The position numbers were made by a program, and so were the translations under genes. The notes under the pieces were generated by a model. It searched no databases, was not told the DNA's origin, and saw nothing but the letters and a program-made list of their open reading frames with translations. This document shows positions 7,694 to 15,541 of a stretch of 35,728 nucleotides of DNA, one piece after another (within the stretch, counting starts at the first letter, position 1; every line of letters starts with the position of its first letter). The stretch is from Flavobacteriales bacterium (GTDB lineage Bacteria > Bacteroidota > Bacteroidia > Flavobacteriales_D > Sanyastnellaceae). The stretch lies in the NCBI GenBank assembly GCA_016777435.1, contig JADHRK010000004.1, positions 1 to 35,728 of the forward strand, in the 5' to 3' direction.

Positions 7694-8635
7694 TCAAGAA
7701 TTGCGTAACACTTTATCCGCGAGCACGTTGCTGAGCTTGAAATAGCTCTCATGACTCCACCCAGCAACGTGAGGAGAGAGGACTACCCGCTCGTCGCTGG
7801 ACAAGTTGTCCAGGGCTTCCGGACGAGCCGATAGCCCCTCTAAACTCTTCTTTTCATATTCGATCACGTCCAAGATGGCACCTTGAAGATGACCCGAATC
7901 CAATCCGGCTACCACGGCAGTCGTTTCCACCACGGCCCCGCGCGATGAATTGATGAGGATGACGGGTTTTTTGAACCGTTGAATCCAATCGGTATTTACC
8001 ATTTTGCGCGTGATTTCGGTCAACGGGACGTGCAGTGAGACCACATCGCAATGCTCAAAAATTGTCGCGAGTTCGACCTCTTCAACGCCATATTCACCAT
8101 GGAAGCCCCGTTTGATGAGGTCTTGAGCGAGCAACCTGCATCCGAATCCAGAGAGACGCTGTGCGAAAGCACTCCCCATGTTGCCGTATCCGATGATCCC
8201 AACCGTTTTTGCTCCGAGCTCTGAGCCCCTATGCGCTTCTCGGTCCCAGCCGCCTTGTTGGACATGTTGGTGCCCTGTATGCAATTTGTGCAGCAACATG
8301 AGCAGCTGCCCAACCACATGTTCTCCAACGGAATCCGCATTGCCTTCGGGTGAATTGATTACCCGAATGCCTCTTGCTTCCGCCGATTCAGTATCAATAT
8401 TTTCGAGGCCTGCACCGCTGCGCGCAATCCACTTCAACTGCGGCATCGCATCGAGCAGGCTGGAATCCAATGTGAGGCGCGATCGGAGTACAATGCCATG
8501 GATGTCATTCAGGGCGCCGTTCATGATTGAATCCCGGCTCATGTCTGTTTCCCACGAACAGGACATTCCTTCGGCGTTCAACCGGTCGAATAAAATGGAA
8601 TGGACAGTGTCCAGAAAGACAATCCGTTCGTTCAT
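7694..8635 (-). CDS. D-isomer specific 2-hydroxyacid dehydrogenase (SerA-like)
   Basis: A 313-residue NAD-dependent dehydrogenase of the D-3-phosphoglycerate dehydrogenase family. The nucleotide-binding loop GIIGYGNMG is at residues 146-154, the catalytic Arg in SRGAVVE at about 232, a Glu region near 259, and the catalytic His in SPHVAGWSHES at 289. It lacks the ACT regulatory domain of E. coli SerA, so it could be a short phosphoglycerate dehydrogenase for serine synthesis or a related hydroxypyruvate/2-ketoacid reductase. It begins one base after the mgtE stop and is probably co-transcribed with mgtE. Confidence 0.88.
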   Translation of the reverse strand: MNERIVFLDTVHSILFDRLNAEGMSCSWETDMSRDSIMNGALNDIHGIVLRSRLTLDSSLLDAMPQLKWIARSGAGLENIDTESAEARGIRVINSPEGNADSVGEHVVGQLLMLLHKLHTGHQHVQQGGWDREAHRGSELGAKTVGIIGYGNMGSAFAQRLSGFGCRLLAQDLIKRGFHGEYGVEEVELATIFEHCDVVSLHVPLTEITRKMVNTDWIQRFKKPVILINSSRGAVVETTAVVAGLDSGHLQGAILDVIEYEKKSLEGLSARPEALDNLSSDERVVLSPHVAGWSHESYFKLSNVLADKVLRNS

Positions 8636-8636
8636 C

Positions 8637-10001
8637 TCAACTGAGAATCAGGCTGCTGATCAGACTTCCCACAGCGAAATAGATCATCAATCCGATGATG
8701 TCATTCACGGTTGTGATAAAAGGGCCGGTAGCCAAGGCCGGGTCAATTTTGTAGCGGTGCAGCATGAGTGGAACGAACGTGCCAAAGAGCGCAGCGAAAA
8801 TGATGACACAGAGCAAAGCCAGGCTCACGGTGATGCTCAATGACGTGCCGAAATTAAGCAACAGGGTCACCCCTAAGATGATCAAGCCACAGATGAGACC
8901 ATTGAGGATTCCCACACCCAATTCCTTCGATAAACGCCTGAGCAGGTTGTTCGTGTTCATGTGGCTCGAAGCCAAACCTTGCACCACAATGGCCGCGGAT
9001 TGCACACCTACGTTTCCGCCCATCGCTGCAATCAGGGGAATGAACAGTGCCATTTCGGCATTTTCCTTGATGTCAAACCACCCGATGACGTAAGCACCGC
9101 CAATTCCACCGATCAGGCCAATGAGCAGCCAGGGCAGTCGGGCGCGGGTGAGTGTGATCACGCTGTCACTGGATTCTACATCTTCCGAGATTCCGCTCGC
9201 GAGCTGGTAATCCCGTTCGGCATCTTCGATGATGCTGTCGACGGCGTCATCAATGGTGATGCGACCCACCAGTTTTTGCTCTGAATCGATGACGGGCAAG
9301 GCAACCAAGTCGTAACGCTCCATCAACATGGTTGCCTTTTCAGAAGGCTCATGTGCTAGGATTGTGACAATCCCCTCCTCTTTTTGCAATTCTGCGATTT
9401 TGGATCGTGTGCTCTCAGCGCCCAAAAGAAGATGCTTCATGCTGAGTCGACCGGTCAGTCGATCTTCTGTGTCCACCACATAGACCGTGTACACTTGGTG
9501 CAATTCTTCCGCTTGCCGTCTGATTTCTCGGATGGCCCGGGTCACCGTCCATTCGGCTTGTACTTTGACCAGCTCCTTTGCCATCATCGCGCCTGCAGTT
9601 CCTTCTTCATAGTTGAGCAGATCTCGGATGTCCGATGCACGTTCGTCATTTTCCAAATGCCCGATGACCTCTTCTGCTTTGATGGGAGGGAGTTCAGACA
9701 GAACATCGGTGGCATCATCCGAATCCAATTGTCCCATTACTCCTCCGGCAATTTCTTCGGCTGTCATTCCCGACAGCAAGTCGGCACGCTGATCCTCATC
9801 CAGTTCAATGAGCACGTCAGCTTTGACTTCGGTGTCCAGTAATCGGTAGAGGTAACTCGCAGACTCCAAGCGCATCTGGTCGAGAACCTCCGCGATGTCA
9901 GTAGCGTGTAAATCGCTTGCCCATGCGCGCAACTCTTTGTCCTGACCCGCTTGAATGCGGTCAGTTAATTGCTGAATGAGGTTCTTGTCGATGTTAATCA
10001 T
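8637..10001 (-). CDS. mgtE: Magnesium transporter MgtE
   Basis: A 454-residue MgtE-type Mg2+ channel in the inner membrane. Domains in order: N-terminal superhelical domain (1-130, with the DVLSELPP and HLENDERASDIRDLLNY segments), a pair of CBS domains (about 135-255) that sense cytoplasmic Mg2+, and a C-terminal five-helix pore domain (about 285-454). The pore domain carries PLIAAMGGNVGVQSA and the late DPALATGPFITTVNDIIG motif that lines the ion path. Length equals the family norm. A TAACTTTG (-7 type) element lies 17 bases upstream on the minus strand. First gene of a probable unit with the 2-hydroxyacid dehydrogenase. Confidence 0.95.
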   Translation of the reverse strand: MINIDKNLIQQLTDRIQAGQDKELRAWASDLHATDIAEVLDQMRLESASYLYRLLDTEVKADVLIELDEDQRADLLSGMTAEEIAGGVMGQLDSDDATDVLSELPPIKAEEVIGHLENDERASDIRDLLNYEEGTAGAMMAKELVKVQAEWTVTRAIREIRRQAEELHQVYTVYVVDTEDRLTGRLSMKHLLLGAESTRSKIAELQKEEGIVTILAHEPSEKATMLMERYDLVALPVIDSEQKLVGRITIDDAVDSIIEDAERDYQLASGISEDVESSDSVITLTRARLPWLLIGLIGGIGGAYVIGWFDIKENAEMALFIPLIAAMGGNVGVQSAAIVVQGLASSHMNTNNLLRRLSKELGVGILNGLICGLIILGVTLLLNFGTSLSITVSLALLCVIIFAALFGTFVPLMLHRYKIDPALATGPFITTVNDIIGLMIYFAVGSLISSLILS

Positions 10002-10017
10002 GACGCAGGGTGCTGCC

Positions 10018-10025
10018 CAAAGTTA
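10018..10025 (-). promoter_or_regulatory. Possible -7 element upstream of mgtE
   Basis: The minus strand reads TAACTTTG, an exact TAnnTTTG match, ending 17 bases before the mgtE ATG. No clear TTTG lies 19-21 bases further upstream, so the -33 half is missing or weak and the call is tentative. Confidence 0.4.
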
Positions 10026-10061
10026 AACAGGACTTGCGAGTAGAGTTGTTCAGACTGGGAT

Positions 10062-10529
10062 TTACAGTCGCTTTTTTCGCTTGCTCTCGAAAAATGACTT
10101 GATCAAGGCACTGCATTCGTCCTCCAAAACACCCCCGTCAACTGTGGTTTTCGGATGAATCAAGCGGTCCTTGGAATGGTTGCCCCACTTTTGAAAACCC
10201 CGTTTTTCATCCGAAGCTCCGAATACAATTCGTCCAACCCGCGTCCAGAACGCGGCTCCGGCGCACATCGGACAAGGTTCTAGCGTCACATACAACGTGC
10301 ATTGATCTAGATGCTTACCGCCCAAGAACTCCGAAGCAGCTGTGAATGCCTGCATTTCAGCGTGCGCAGTGAAATCATTAAGTCGCTCACACAAATTGTG
10401 GGCGCGGGCAATGACCTGATTGCGGGCTACAATCACCGCCCCGACGGGAACCTCGTCCTGTTCAAACGCATGTTGCGCTTCGGCCAATGCCAGGCGCATA
10501 AAATGTTCGTCGTTTTTGGGCTGTTCCAT
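10062..10529 (-). CDS. tadA: tRNA adenosine deaminase TadA-like / nucleoside deaminase
   Basis: A 155-residue zinc-dependent deaminase of the cytidine deaminase fold. The zinc site is visible as HAEMQAF (His56, catalytic Glu58) and PCPMCAGA (Cys86, Cys89). VPVGAVIV near residue 28 is the usual TadA strand. TadA converts adenosine 34 of tRNA-Arg(ACG) to inosine in the cytoplasm. The length and the basic C-terminal tail (FFESKRKKRL) fit TadA better than guanine deaminase, though closely related nucleoside deaminases cannot be excluded. The ATG at 10529 begins 16 bases after the glycosyltransferase stop. Confidence 0.87.
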   Translation of the reverse strand: MEQPKNDEHFMRLALAEAQHAFEQDEVPVGAVIVARNQVIARAHNLCERLNDFTAHAEMQAFTAASEFLGGKHLDQCTLYVTLEPCPMCAGAAFWTRVGRIVFGASDEKRGFQKWGNHSKDRLIHPKTTVDGGVLEDECSALIKSFFESKRKKRL

Positions 10530-10545
10530 TTTGGATGCGGTAAAG

Positions 10546-11604
10546 TTAATCGGTCACGAACCCCTGTAGAACTGAACAGGCCAAAACATTTGGCTCATGT
10601 GCGAAAATTTCTCCGGTTGTCGCAGGCAATGAACCCCGTTCCAATTCGGATTGAGACATCGTGGCCATTCCCCAGCGCTTTTTCCAATGGCGCGCAAGTT
10701 GAAGTTGTTCCGGTTGTCCCGGCGTAGGAACCAGAATGGCTGATTTTCCGAGTGCGGCCAAGTCCAAAAGGGAGGAATAACCGGATCGGCAAACAACCGT
10801 CGTGGCGCCATGCAAGGCCGACGAAAGCTCAGCGCGCGATGGGTTGGGCCAGACCGTTAGGTTGCCTTCCTGTTCCCGCTGGCCCGACGGGCGTCCCGCG
10901 ATCAAAAGCCCAGGCGCTGAATCGGACATGATCCACTGGCGAAGCGCAGCTTCCATGAGGCTTCGGTGCGGCTCTGGACCGCTGACCATTCCAACTCGGT
11001 TCCAGGGTCCTGTTTCCTCGGTCAAAGACAACCGGCTGAGCACTCCAATCGAAGTTTGATGCTGAAGAGGATTGGCTGAAGCGAGGCTGCCCGACAGTGC
11101 AAAATCCGAAGTGTCGGGAACCCAAACGGCTTTGAAACGTTGTGCTTGTTGGATGACAAATGCCTTCGCAATCCATCGCAGCGCGCGTGGAACGGGAAGT
11201 TGTAATTGGTGTGAAATCAAGGCAGAAGGCACCGTTGGATGGGCGACGCCGTAGCAATTGTCACTGACGATGTGCGAGACGTTATGCTGTGCGACCTGTG
11301 CAACGGTCCATTGCTTCTCGGACTGAATGCTCGATAGAAAAGCGGGGATTTGCAAGGCGATTTTGATCAGATTTCCGCGCCGGGCATACTTGATTTCGGG
11401 GCCTGGTTTGGTATGGAAAATCACATTGGTCCCCTCGAACTCCGTTCGAAGGAATGCAAGTGCCGTTCCCTTGGAAGCGACATGGACAACCCAATTTTGA
11501 TCCAAGGAATGGGCAATTAAAGGCGCACTGCGGGTGGCGTGGCCCATGCCCCAGTCGAGAATTGCGAACAATACGCGAGGTCGATTGAATTCGTTGCCGT
11601 TCAT
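10546..11604 (-). CDS. Glycosyltransferase-like protein (GT28/MurG-type fold)
   Basis: A 352-residue GT-B fold protein. The N-terminus has VLFAILDWGMGHATRSAPLI (residues 11-30), the 'GxGHxxR' acceptor-side loop of MurG-like and UDP-sugar transferases. The C-terminal half has VVCRSGYSSLLDLAALGKSAILVPTPG QPEQ, resembling the donor nucleotide-binding region of that superfamily. The substrate is unknown; similar Bacteroidota proteins are annotated only as glycosyltransferases. The frame extends upstream to 11769, but that would overlap the divergent trmB gene by over 130 bases, so the ATG at 11604 is chosen, leaving a 31-base divergent gap. Confidence 0.78.
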   Translation of the reverse strand: MNGNEFNRPRVLFAILDWGMGHATRSAPLIAHSLDQNWVVHVASKGTALAFLRTEFEGTNVIFHTKPGPEIKYARRGNLIKIALQIPAFLSSIQSEKQWTVAQVAQHNVSHIVSDNCYGVAHPTVPSALISHQLQLPVPRALRWIAKAFVIQQAQRFKAVWVPDTSDFALSGSLASANPLQHQTSIGVLSRLSLTEETGPWNRVGMVSGPEPHRSLMEAALRQWIMSDSAPGLLIAGRPSGQREQEGNLTVWPNPSRAELSSALHGATTVVCRSGYSSLLDLAALGKSAILVPTPGQPEQLQLARHWKKRWGMATMSQSELERGSLPATTGEIFAHEPNVLACSVLQGFVTD

Positions 11605-11635
11605 CCTGCCTAAGTTCCGTAATTTTACCGAGTCT

Positions 11636-12325
11636 ATGGGCAAAGGAAAATTGGCAAAATGGAAGGAGCTGGCCACCTTCGAACGGGTATTTGAACCGAC
11701 ACTGCAGGACGCCATTGACGGCAAAGACTTCGAATTCCGCGGAGAATGGTCCCAGCGAGTGTTTGGCAACGATCATCCCATTGTTTTGGAATTGGGCTGT
11801 GGCAAAGGAGAATACACCATTGCGCAAGCGCGAAAAAACCCGGATTGCAATTTTATCGGTGTCGATATAAAGGGCCAGCGCGTCTGGAAAGGGGCCAAGA
11901 CCATCAACGAAGAGGATATCCGAAATGTGGCATTCCTTCGAACGCGCATTGAATTCATTGATCGGTATTTCGCACCCGATGAGGTGAGCGGCATCTGGCT
12001 GACGTTCAGCGATCCGCAGCCGAAGGATGAGAAAGGAACCAAGCGAATCACGTCGAGTCATTTTATTGAAGATCGGTACCGAAACATTTTGAAGCCGGGG
12101 AGTCTGATCCACGTGAAAAGCGACAGTCCTTTGCTGTACGCGCTTTCTAAGGAGAGTTATGAAGCGGCCAATTACCGGATCAATTATGACAGCGCGGATG
12201 TTTATGGGGAGCTGATGGAACGCGTCCCAGAAGATTTGAGGGAATTGCTCGAGGTGAAGACCTTTTACGAGCAAATGTGGTTGGAAGAAGGCCGTAAAAT
12301 CCACTACTTGCAGATTCAAATTTGA
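11636..12325 (+). CDS. trmB: tRNA (guanine-N7-)-methyltransferase TrmB
   Basis: A 229-residue SAM-dependent methyltransferase that makes m7G46 in tRNA variable loops. The SAM-binding motif LELGCGKGEYT lies near residue 57-67, followed by FIGVDIKGQRVWKGAK with the acidic ribose-binding Asp. The TrmB-specific block FSDPQPKDEKGTKRIT is near 123-138; Bacteroidota TrmB has DPQ where proteobacterial enzymes have DPWPK. The ATG at 11636 is preferred over the upstream codon at 11534, which overlaps the divergent glycosyltransferase. The stop TGA overlaps the next gene's ATG by one base. Confidence 0.93.
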   Translation: MGKGKLAKWKELATFERVFEPTLQDAIDGKDFEFRGEWSQRVFGNDHPIVLELGCGKGEYTIAQARKNPDCNFIGVDIKGQRVWKGAKTINEEDIRNVAFLRTRIEFIDRYFAPDEVSGIWLTFSDPQPKDEKGTKRITSSHFIEDRYRNILKPGSLIHVKSDSPLLYALSKESYEAANYRINYDSADVYGELMERVPEDLRELLEVKTFYEQMWLEEGRKIHYLQIQI

Positions 12326-12681
12326 TGGCTGCCATGCCCAAGCCTTCCTCGGATCAATTTAGAAATGATGTCTTCGCGATCACGCGCCTCATTCCTGCAG
12401 GCCGTGTCAGTTCATATGGGTCGATCGCTGCCAGCATCGGTGCGAAAGGAGCAGCTCGCCGTGTGGGTTGGGTGTTGAATGGCTCATTTGAAGCGATTCC
12501 ACCTGTCCCAGCTCATCGCGTGGTCAATCGAATGGGCTTGCTCACGGGGCGTATGCATTTTTCAGCGAACATGCCGATGGAGGAATTGTTGCGTGCAGAA
12601 GGAGTGGAGGTGCTGGAAAATCGCGTCGTGAATTTTGAGAAACTGCATTGGGATCCAATGGTGGAATGCGAAATGGAATGA
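12325..12681 (+). CDS. Alkyltransferase-like protein (ATL), MGMT-family DNA-binding domain without the catalytic Cys
   Basis: A 118-residue protein matching only the DNA-binding domain of O6-methylguanine methyltransferase: helix-turn-helix region IPAGRVSSYGSIAASIG, then ARRVGWVLN, and the active-site-equivalent VPAHRVVNRMG. The methyl-acceptor motif is normally PCHRV; here it is PAHRV with Ala63, so direct alkyl transfer is ruled out. ATL proteins flip damaged bases and hand lesions to nucleotide excision repair. The ATG at 12325 shares one base with the trmB stop, and the stop overlaps the next gene's ATG, so the three are translationally coupled. Confidence 0.87.
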   Translation: MAAMPKPSSDQFRNDVFAITRLIPAGRVSSYGSIAASIGAKGAARRVGWVLNGSFEAIPPVPAHRVVNRMGLLTGRMHFSANMPMEELLRAEGVEVLENRVVNFEKLHWDPMVECEME

Positions 12682-13751
12682 ACATGGAATGGACAGAAGA
12701 AGCAGTGCTGGAAGCGCTGAAAGGGGTGATGGATCCCGAATTGGGCAAGGATGTCGTGTCTCTGCAATGGGTCACGGTCCATGCCGTATCCGAGAACGTC
12801 GTCAATGTGGAAGTCAAAACGGGAAATCCGGCAATGCATGCGCGGCAGCGCATGGATGAAGCGGTTCGGTTTGCCTTGGAGCGGGCTTTCGGCGAAAACT
12901 GTGCCATCGAGGTTCAAATCACACCGGTCAAGGCAGAGGAGCGCACGGCTGACACCCGCAAGGTGTTGCCCGGAGTGGAGAATGTCATCGCAGTTGCATC
13001 GGGCAAAGGCGGTGTAGGAAAAAGCACCGTTGCTGCGAACCTCGCGGTTGGACTGGCTCAATTGGGATACAAAGTGGGCTTGTGTGATGCGGACATTCAC
13101 GGGCCCAGTGTCCCGACAATGTTCGACGTCACAGATGCGAAACCGGTGCCTGTGGAAATGGGCGAGCGAACATTGATCCAGCCCATCGAGCAGTACGGTG
13201 TTAAGGTTTTGTCCATTGGCTTTTTTGCGGATCCCGACCAAGCCATTGTTTGGCGGGGCCCCATGGCCAGCCGCGCGTTGGGTCAACTGTTTACGGATGC
13301 GCACTGGGGGGAGTTGGATTTTATGATTGTCGACCTTCCCCCGGGAACAGGCGATATTCACCTTTCCTTAGTGAAGGACGTTCCTCTGACAGGAGCCGTT
13401 GTGGTGAGCACACCTCAGGAGGTGGCATTGGCAGATGCTCGAAAGGGCGTTGGCATGTTTCGATTGGAAACCATCAATGTTCCGGTGCTTGGGTTGATCG
13501 AAAACATGGCGTATTTCGTTCCGCCGGATATGCCCGAAAAACGCTACGACATTTTCGGTCGCGATGGAGCAAAACGCTTGGCGGAGTCCTTGGAGACACC
13601 GTTTTTGGGGGAGTTGCCCTTGATCCAATCCATTCGAGAGGCGGGCGATGCGGGACGTCCTGCTATGCTGCAAGGAGATTCTCCCGCGGCCGCTGCTTTC
13701 CGAGCGGTGTTGGCTAACTTGCTCCAAGTTTTGGGGAAGAAAACCGATTGA
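12678..13751 (+). CDS. mrp: Mrp/ApbC family Fe-S cluster carrier ATPase
   Basis: A 357-residue P-loop ATPase of the Mrp/NBP35 family that carries Fe-S clusters to apo-proteins. An N-terminal MIP18/DUF59 domain (about 1-85, MDPELGKDVVSL) is followed by the deviant Walker A SGKGGVGKST at 108-117, DADIHGPSVP, and DFMIVDLPPGTGD (Walker B). The C-terminal CxxC that bridges the cluster in many Mrp proteins is absent: the segment after LIENMAYF reads VPPDMPEKRYDIFG. This resembles other Bacteroidota homologues as I recall them. The ATG at 12678 overlaps the previous stop by four bases; an ATG at 12684 is the alternative. Immediately followed by a NifU-domain gene. Confidence 0.93.
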   Translation: MNMEWTEEAVLEALKGVMDPELGKDVVSLQWVTVHAVSENVVNVEVKTGNPAMHARQRMDEAVRFALERAFGENCAIEVQITPVKAEERTADTRKVLPGVENVIAVASGKGGVGKSTVAANLAVGLAQLGYKVGLCDADIHGPSVPTMFDVTDAKPVPVEMGERTLIQPIEQYGVKVLSIGFFADPDQAIVWRGPMASRALGQLFTDAHWGELDFMIVDLPPGTGDIHLSLVKDVPLTGAVVVSTPQEVALADARKGVGMFRLETINVPVLGLIENMAYFVPPDMPEKRYDIFGRDGAKRLAESLETPFLGELPLIQSIREAGDAGRPAMLQGDSPAAAAFRAVLANLLQVLGKKTD

Positions 13752-14002
13752 TGGCATCGCCGAAAGACATACACGAACGCGTAGAAGGTGCATTGCAAAC
13801 GCTGCGGCCTTATTTGGAGGCGGACGGTGGTGACATCAGCTTGGTTGAGGTCACCGATGAACTCCACGTCCGAGTGGAACTTCATGGCGCCTGTGCAGAT
13901 TGCCAAATGATCCATATGACCATGAAAGGAGGGGTGGAACAGGCCATCCGCCAAGCCGCTCCAGAAGTAGTGAAAGTAGAAGCGATCAATTGGTCGGAAT
14001 AG
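13751..14002 (+). CDS. NifU C-terminal domain Fe-S scaffold protein
   Basis: An 83-residue protein that is just the NifU C-terminal (Nfu-type) domain. It assembles or hands on Fe-S clusters in the cytoplasm. The signature is complete: LRPYLEADGGDISLVEV, then GACADCQMIHMTMKGGVEQ with the cluster-binding Cys48 and Cys51. Its ATG overlaps the mrp stop by one base, a coupling that supports a joint role with the Mrp carrier. No A-type or degenerate N-terminal domain is present, unlike E. coli NfuA. Confidence 0.93.
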   Translation: MASPKDIHERVEGALQTLRPYLEADGGDISLVEVTDELHVRVELHGACADCQMIHMTMKGGVEQAIRQAAPEVVKVEAINWSE

Positions 14003-14061
14003 GCATGGAGAATGGGATTGCATTTTTCCGAACAACAGGCACCTCGTCGTTGTTCATACAT

Positions 14062-14069
14062 TAATTTTG
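14062..14069 (+). promoter_or_regulatory. Possible -7 element ahead of the FNR/ferredoxin pair
   Basis: TAATTTTG matches TAnnTTTG exactly and lies 45 bases before the ATG at 14115, in the 112-base gap after the NifU gene. No clear TTTG at -33 is seen, so the call is tentative. Confidence 0.4.
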
Positions 14070-14114
14070 TCACCGTTTAAAGCGGGCAATTCAATTTTAG
14101 AACTTGATTTCAGC

Positions 14115-15122
14115 ATGATCCAAACCGACATTCTTATCATTGGAGCTGGTCCTTGTGGCTTATTTACCGTGTTTGAAGCAGGCCTGCTCAAGCTGCGTTG
14201 TCACTTAATTGACGCGTTGCCTCAGGCGGGTGGTCAGTGCAGTGAAATCTACCCGAAGAAACCCATTTATGACATCCCGGCGTACCCGTCTATTTTGGCA
14301 GGTGATTTGGTCGACAAATTGATGGAACAAGCGGCTCCTTTCGAACCGGGTTTTACGTTGGGTGAACGCGCTGAGGAAATTGAGAAAGACGAAGAGGGAC
14401 AATTCATATTGACGACCAATCGAGGCACGAAGCACCGCGCCCCCATCATCGCTATCGCAGGTGGTTTGGGGTGTTTTGAACCGCGCAAACCTCCGGTAGA
14501 TGGCTTGGCGAACTTTGAGGATCACGGGGTAGAATACATCATCAAAGATCCAGCGTTTTATCGTGACAAGAAAGTCATTATTTCCGGTGGCGGTGACTCT
14601 GCGCTGGATTGGGCTATTTTCTTAGCGGAAGGTGTTGCCAAGGAGGTCACCTTGGTGCATCGCCGCACCGAATTTCGTGGGCATTTGGATAGCGTTCAGA
14701 AAGTCATGGACCACGCGGCTGCGGGCCGCATTCGATTGATGACCAATGCCGAAGTGATAGAGGTGCACGGTGAGGATGAGCTGCAATCCGTAGTGGTTAA
14801 AACCAAAGAAGACGGAATGCATACTTTGGAGACCGACCATTGGGTTCCATTGTTTGGGTTGAGTCCCAAATTGGGTCCCATTGCCGATTGGAATCTAAAC
14901 ATCACCAAGAACGCCGTGGAGGTAGATACATTCGACTACAGCACAAATGTTCCTGGGGTTTATGCGATCGGCGACATCAATACGTATCCGGGCAAACTGA
15001 AGTTGATTTTGTGCGGTTTTCACGAAGCTACCCTGATGGTTCAGAGTGCATTCAAACGTATTTATCCTGACAAGAATCTGGTGCTAAAATACACCACGGT
15101 GAATGGTGTGAATGGCTTCTGA
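14115..15122 (+). CDS. Ferredoxin/flavodoxin--NADP+ reductase, thioredoxin-reductase-like type
   Basis: A 335-residue FAD/NAD(P)H flavoprotein of the YumC/TrxR-like FNR type, which moves electrons between NADPH and ferredoxin. The FAD-binding motif is LIIGAGPCGLF (8-18), and QAGGQCSEIYPKKPIYDIPA (37-56) is the family block, with no redox CxxC, which excludes thioredoxin reductase proper. The NADPH loop is ISGGGDSALDWA (156-167), and GVYAIGDINTYPGKLKLI near the end binds FAD. The frame is open to 14067, but the ATG at 14115 gives the standard N-terminus MIQTDILIIGAG. It overlaps or abuts a ferredoxin gene, its probable partner. Confidence 0.92.
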   Translation: MIQTDILIIGAGPCGLFTVFEAGLLKLRCHLIDALPQAGGQCSEIYPKKPIYDIPAYPSILAGDLVDKLMEQAAPFEPGFTLGERAEEIEKDEEGQFILTTNRGTKHRAPIIAIAGGLGCFEPRKPPVDGLANFEDHGVEYIIKDPAFYRDKKVIISGGGDSALDWAIFLAEGVAKEVTLVHRRTEFRGHLDSVQKVMDHAAAGRIRLMTNAEVIEVHGEDELQSVVVKTKEDGMHTLETDHWVPLFGLSPKLGPIADWNLNITKNAVEVDTFDYSTNVPGVYAIGDINTYPGKLKLILCGFHEATLMVQSAFKRIYPDKNLVLKYTTVNGVNGF

Positions 15123-15147
15123 TCGAACCCGAATAACTTTTGCAAGC

Positions 15148-15474
15148 ATGGAAGATACCATTCGCATCCAAGTAGTAGACCGAGAAGGTCAAGTGCACGA
15201 CCTCGAGGGTCCCACGGACATGGGCATGAACATGATGGAATTGTGTCGCAGCGCTGAACTTCCCGTGGAAGGGACATGCGGCGGAATGGCAATGTGTGCC
15301 AGTTGTCACATGTACGTGGAAAGCGACCATCCGTTGCCTGGAAAGTCAGACGATGAGGAGGACATGCTGGACGAAGCCTTTTTTGTAGAGGACAACAGTC
15401 GGTTGGGCTGTCAAATCCATTTGGCCAATGACTTGGACGGGCTCAAAGTAAAATTGGCTCCGGTCGGAAATTGA
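15148..15474 (+). CDS. 2Fe-2S ferredoxin (adrenodoxin-like)
   Basis: A 108-residue 2Fe-2S ferredoxin. The ligands follow the adrenodoxin/Fdx pattern CX5CX2C...C: Cys44, Cys50 and Cys53 in GTCGGMAMCASC, and Cys88 in RLGCQI. The DDEEDMLDEA stretch is the usual acidic helix for partner docking. It lies directly after the FNR-type reductase and very likely accepts electrons from it. The frame can also start at ATG 15112, overlapping the reductase by 11 bases and adding 12 residues; the ATG at 15148 gives the normal family N-terminus. Confidence 0.9.
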   Translation: MEDTIRIQVVDREGQVHDLEGPTDMGMNMMELCRSAELPVEGTCGGMAMCASCHMYVESDHPLPGKSDDEEDMLDEAFFVEDNSRLGCQIHLANDLDGLKVKLAPVGN

Positions 15475-15541
15475 AGCCCGGGTATGCATAATTTCTTCGC
15501 ACGGACGAAGCCCGTGCAAATGGGATGGCTTGCCGCGATGC

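Noticed and set aside
11605-11769. Upstream start for the minus-strand glycosyltransferase
   Set aside because: It overlaps the divergent trmB coding region, and the conserved fold begins right after ATG 11604.
15491-15527. Stem GCACGG...CCGTGC between the ferredoxin and CpsB-like genes, considered as a shared terminator
   Set aside because: Six pairs with a seven-base loop and no T-run on either strand.
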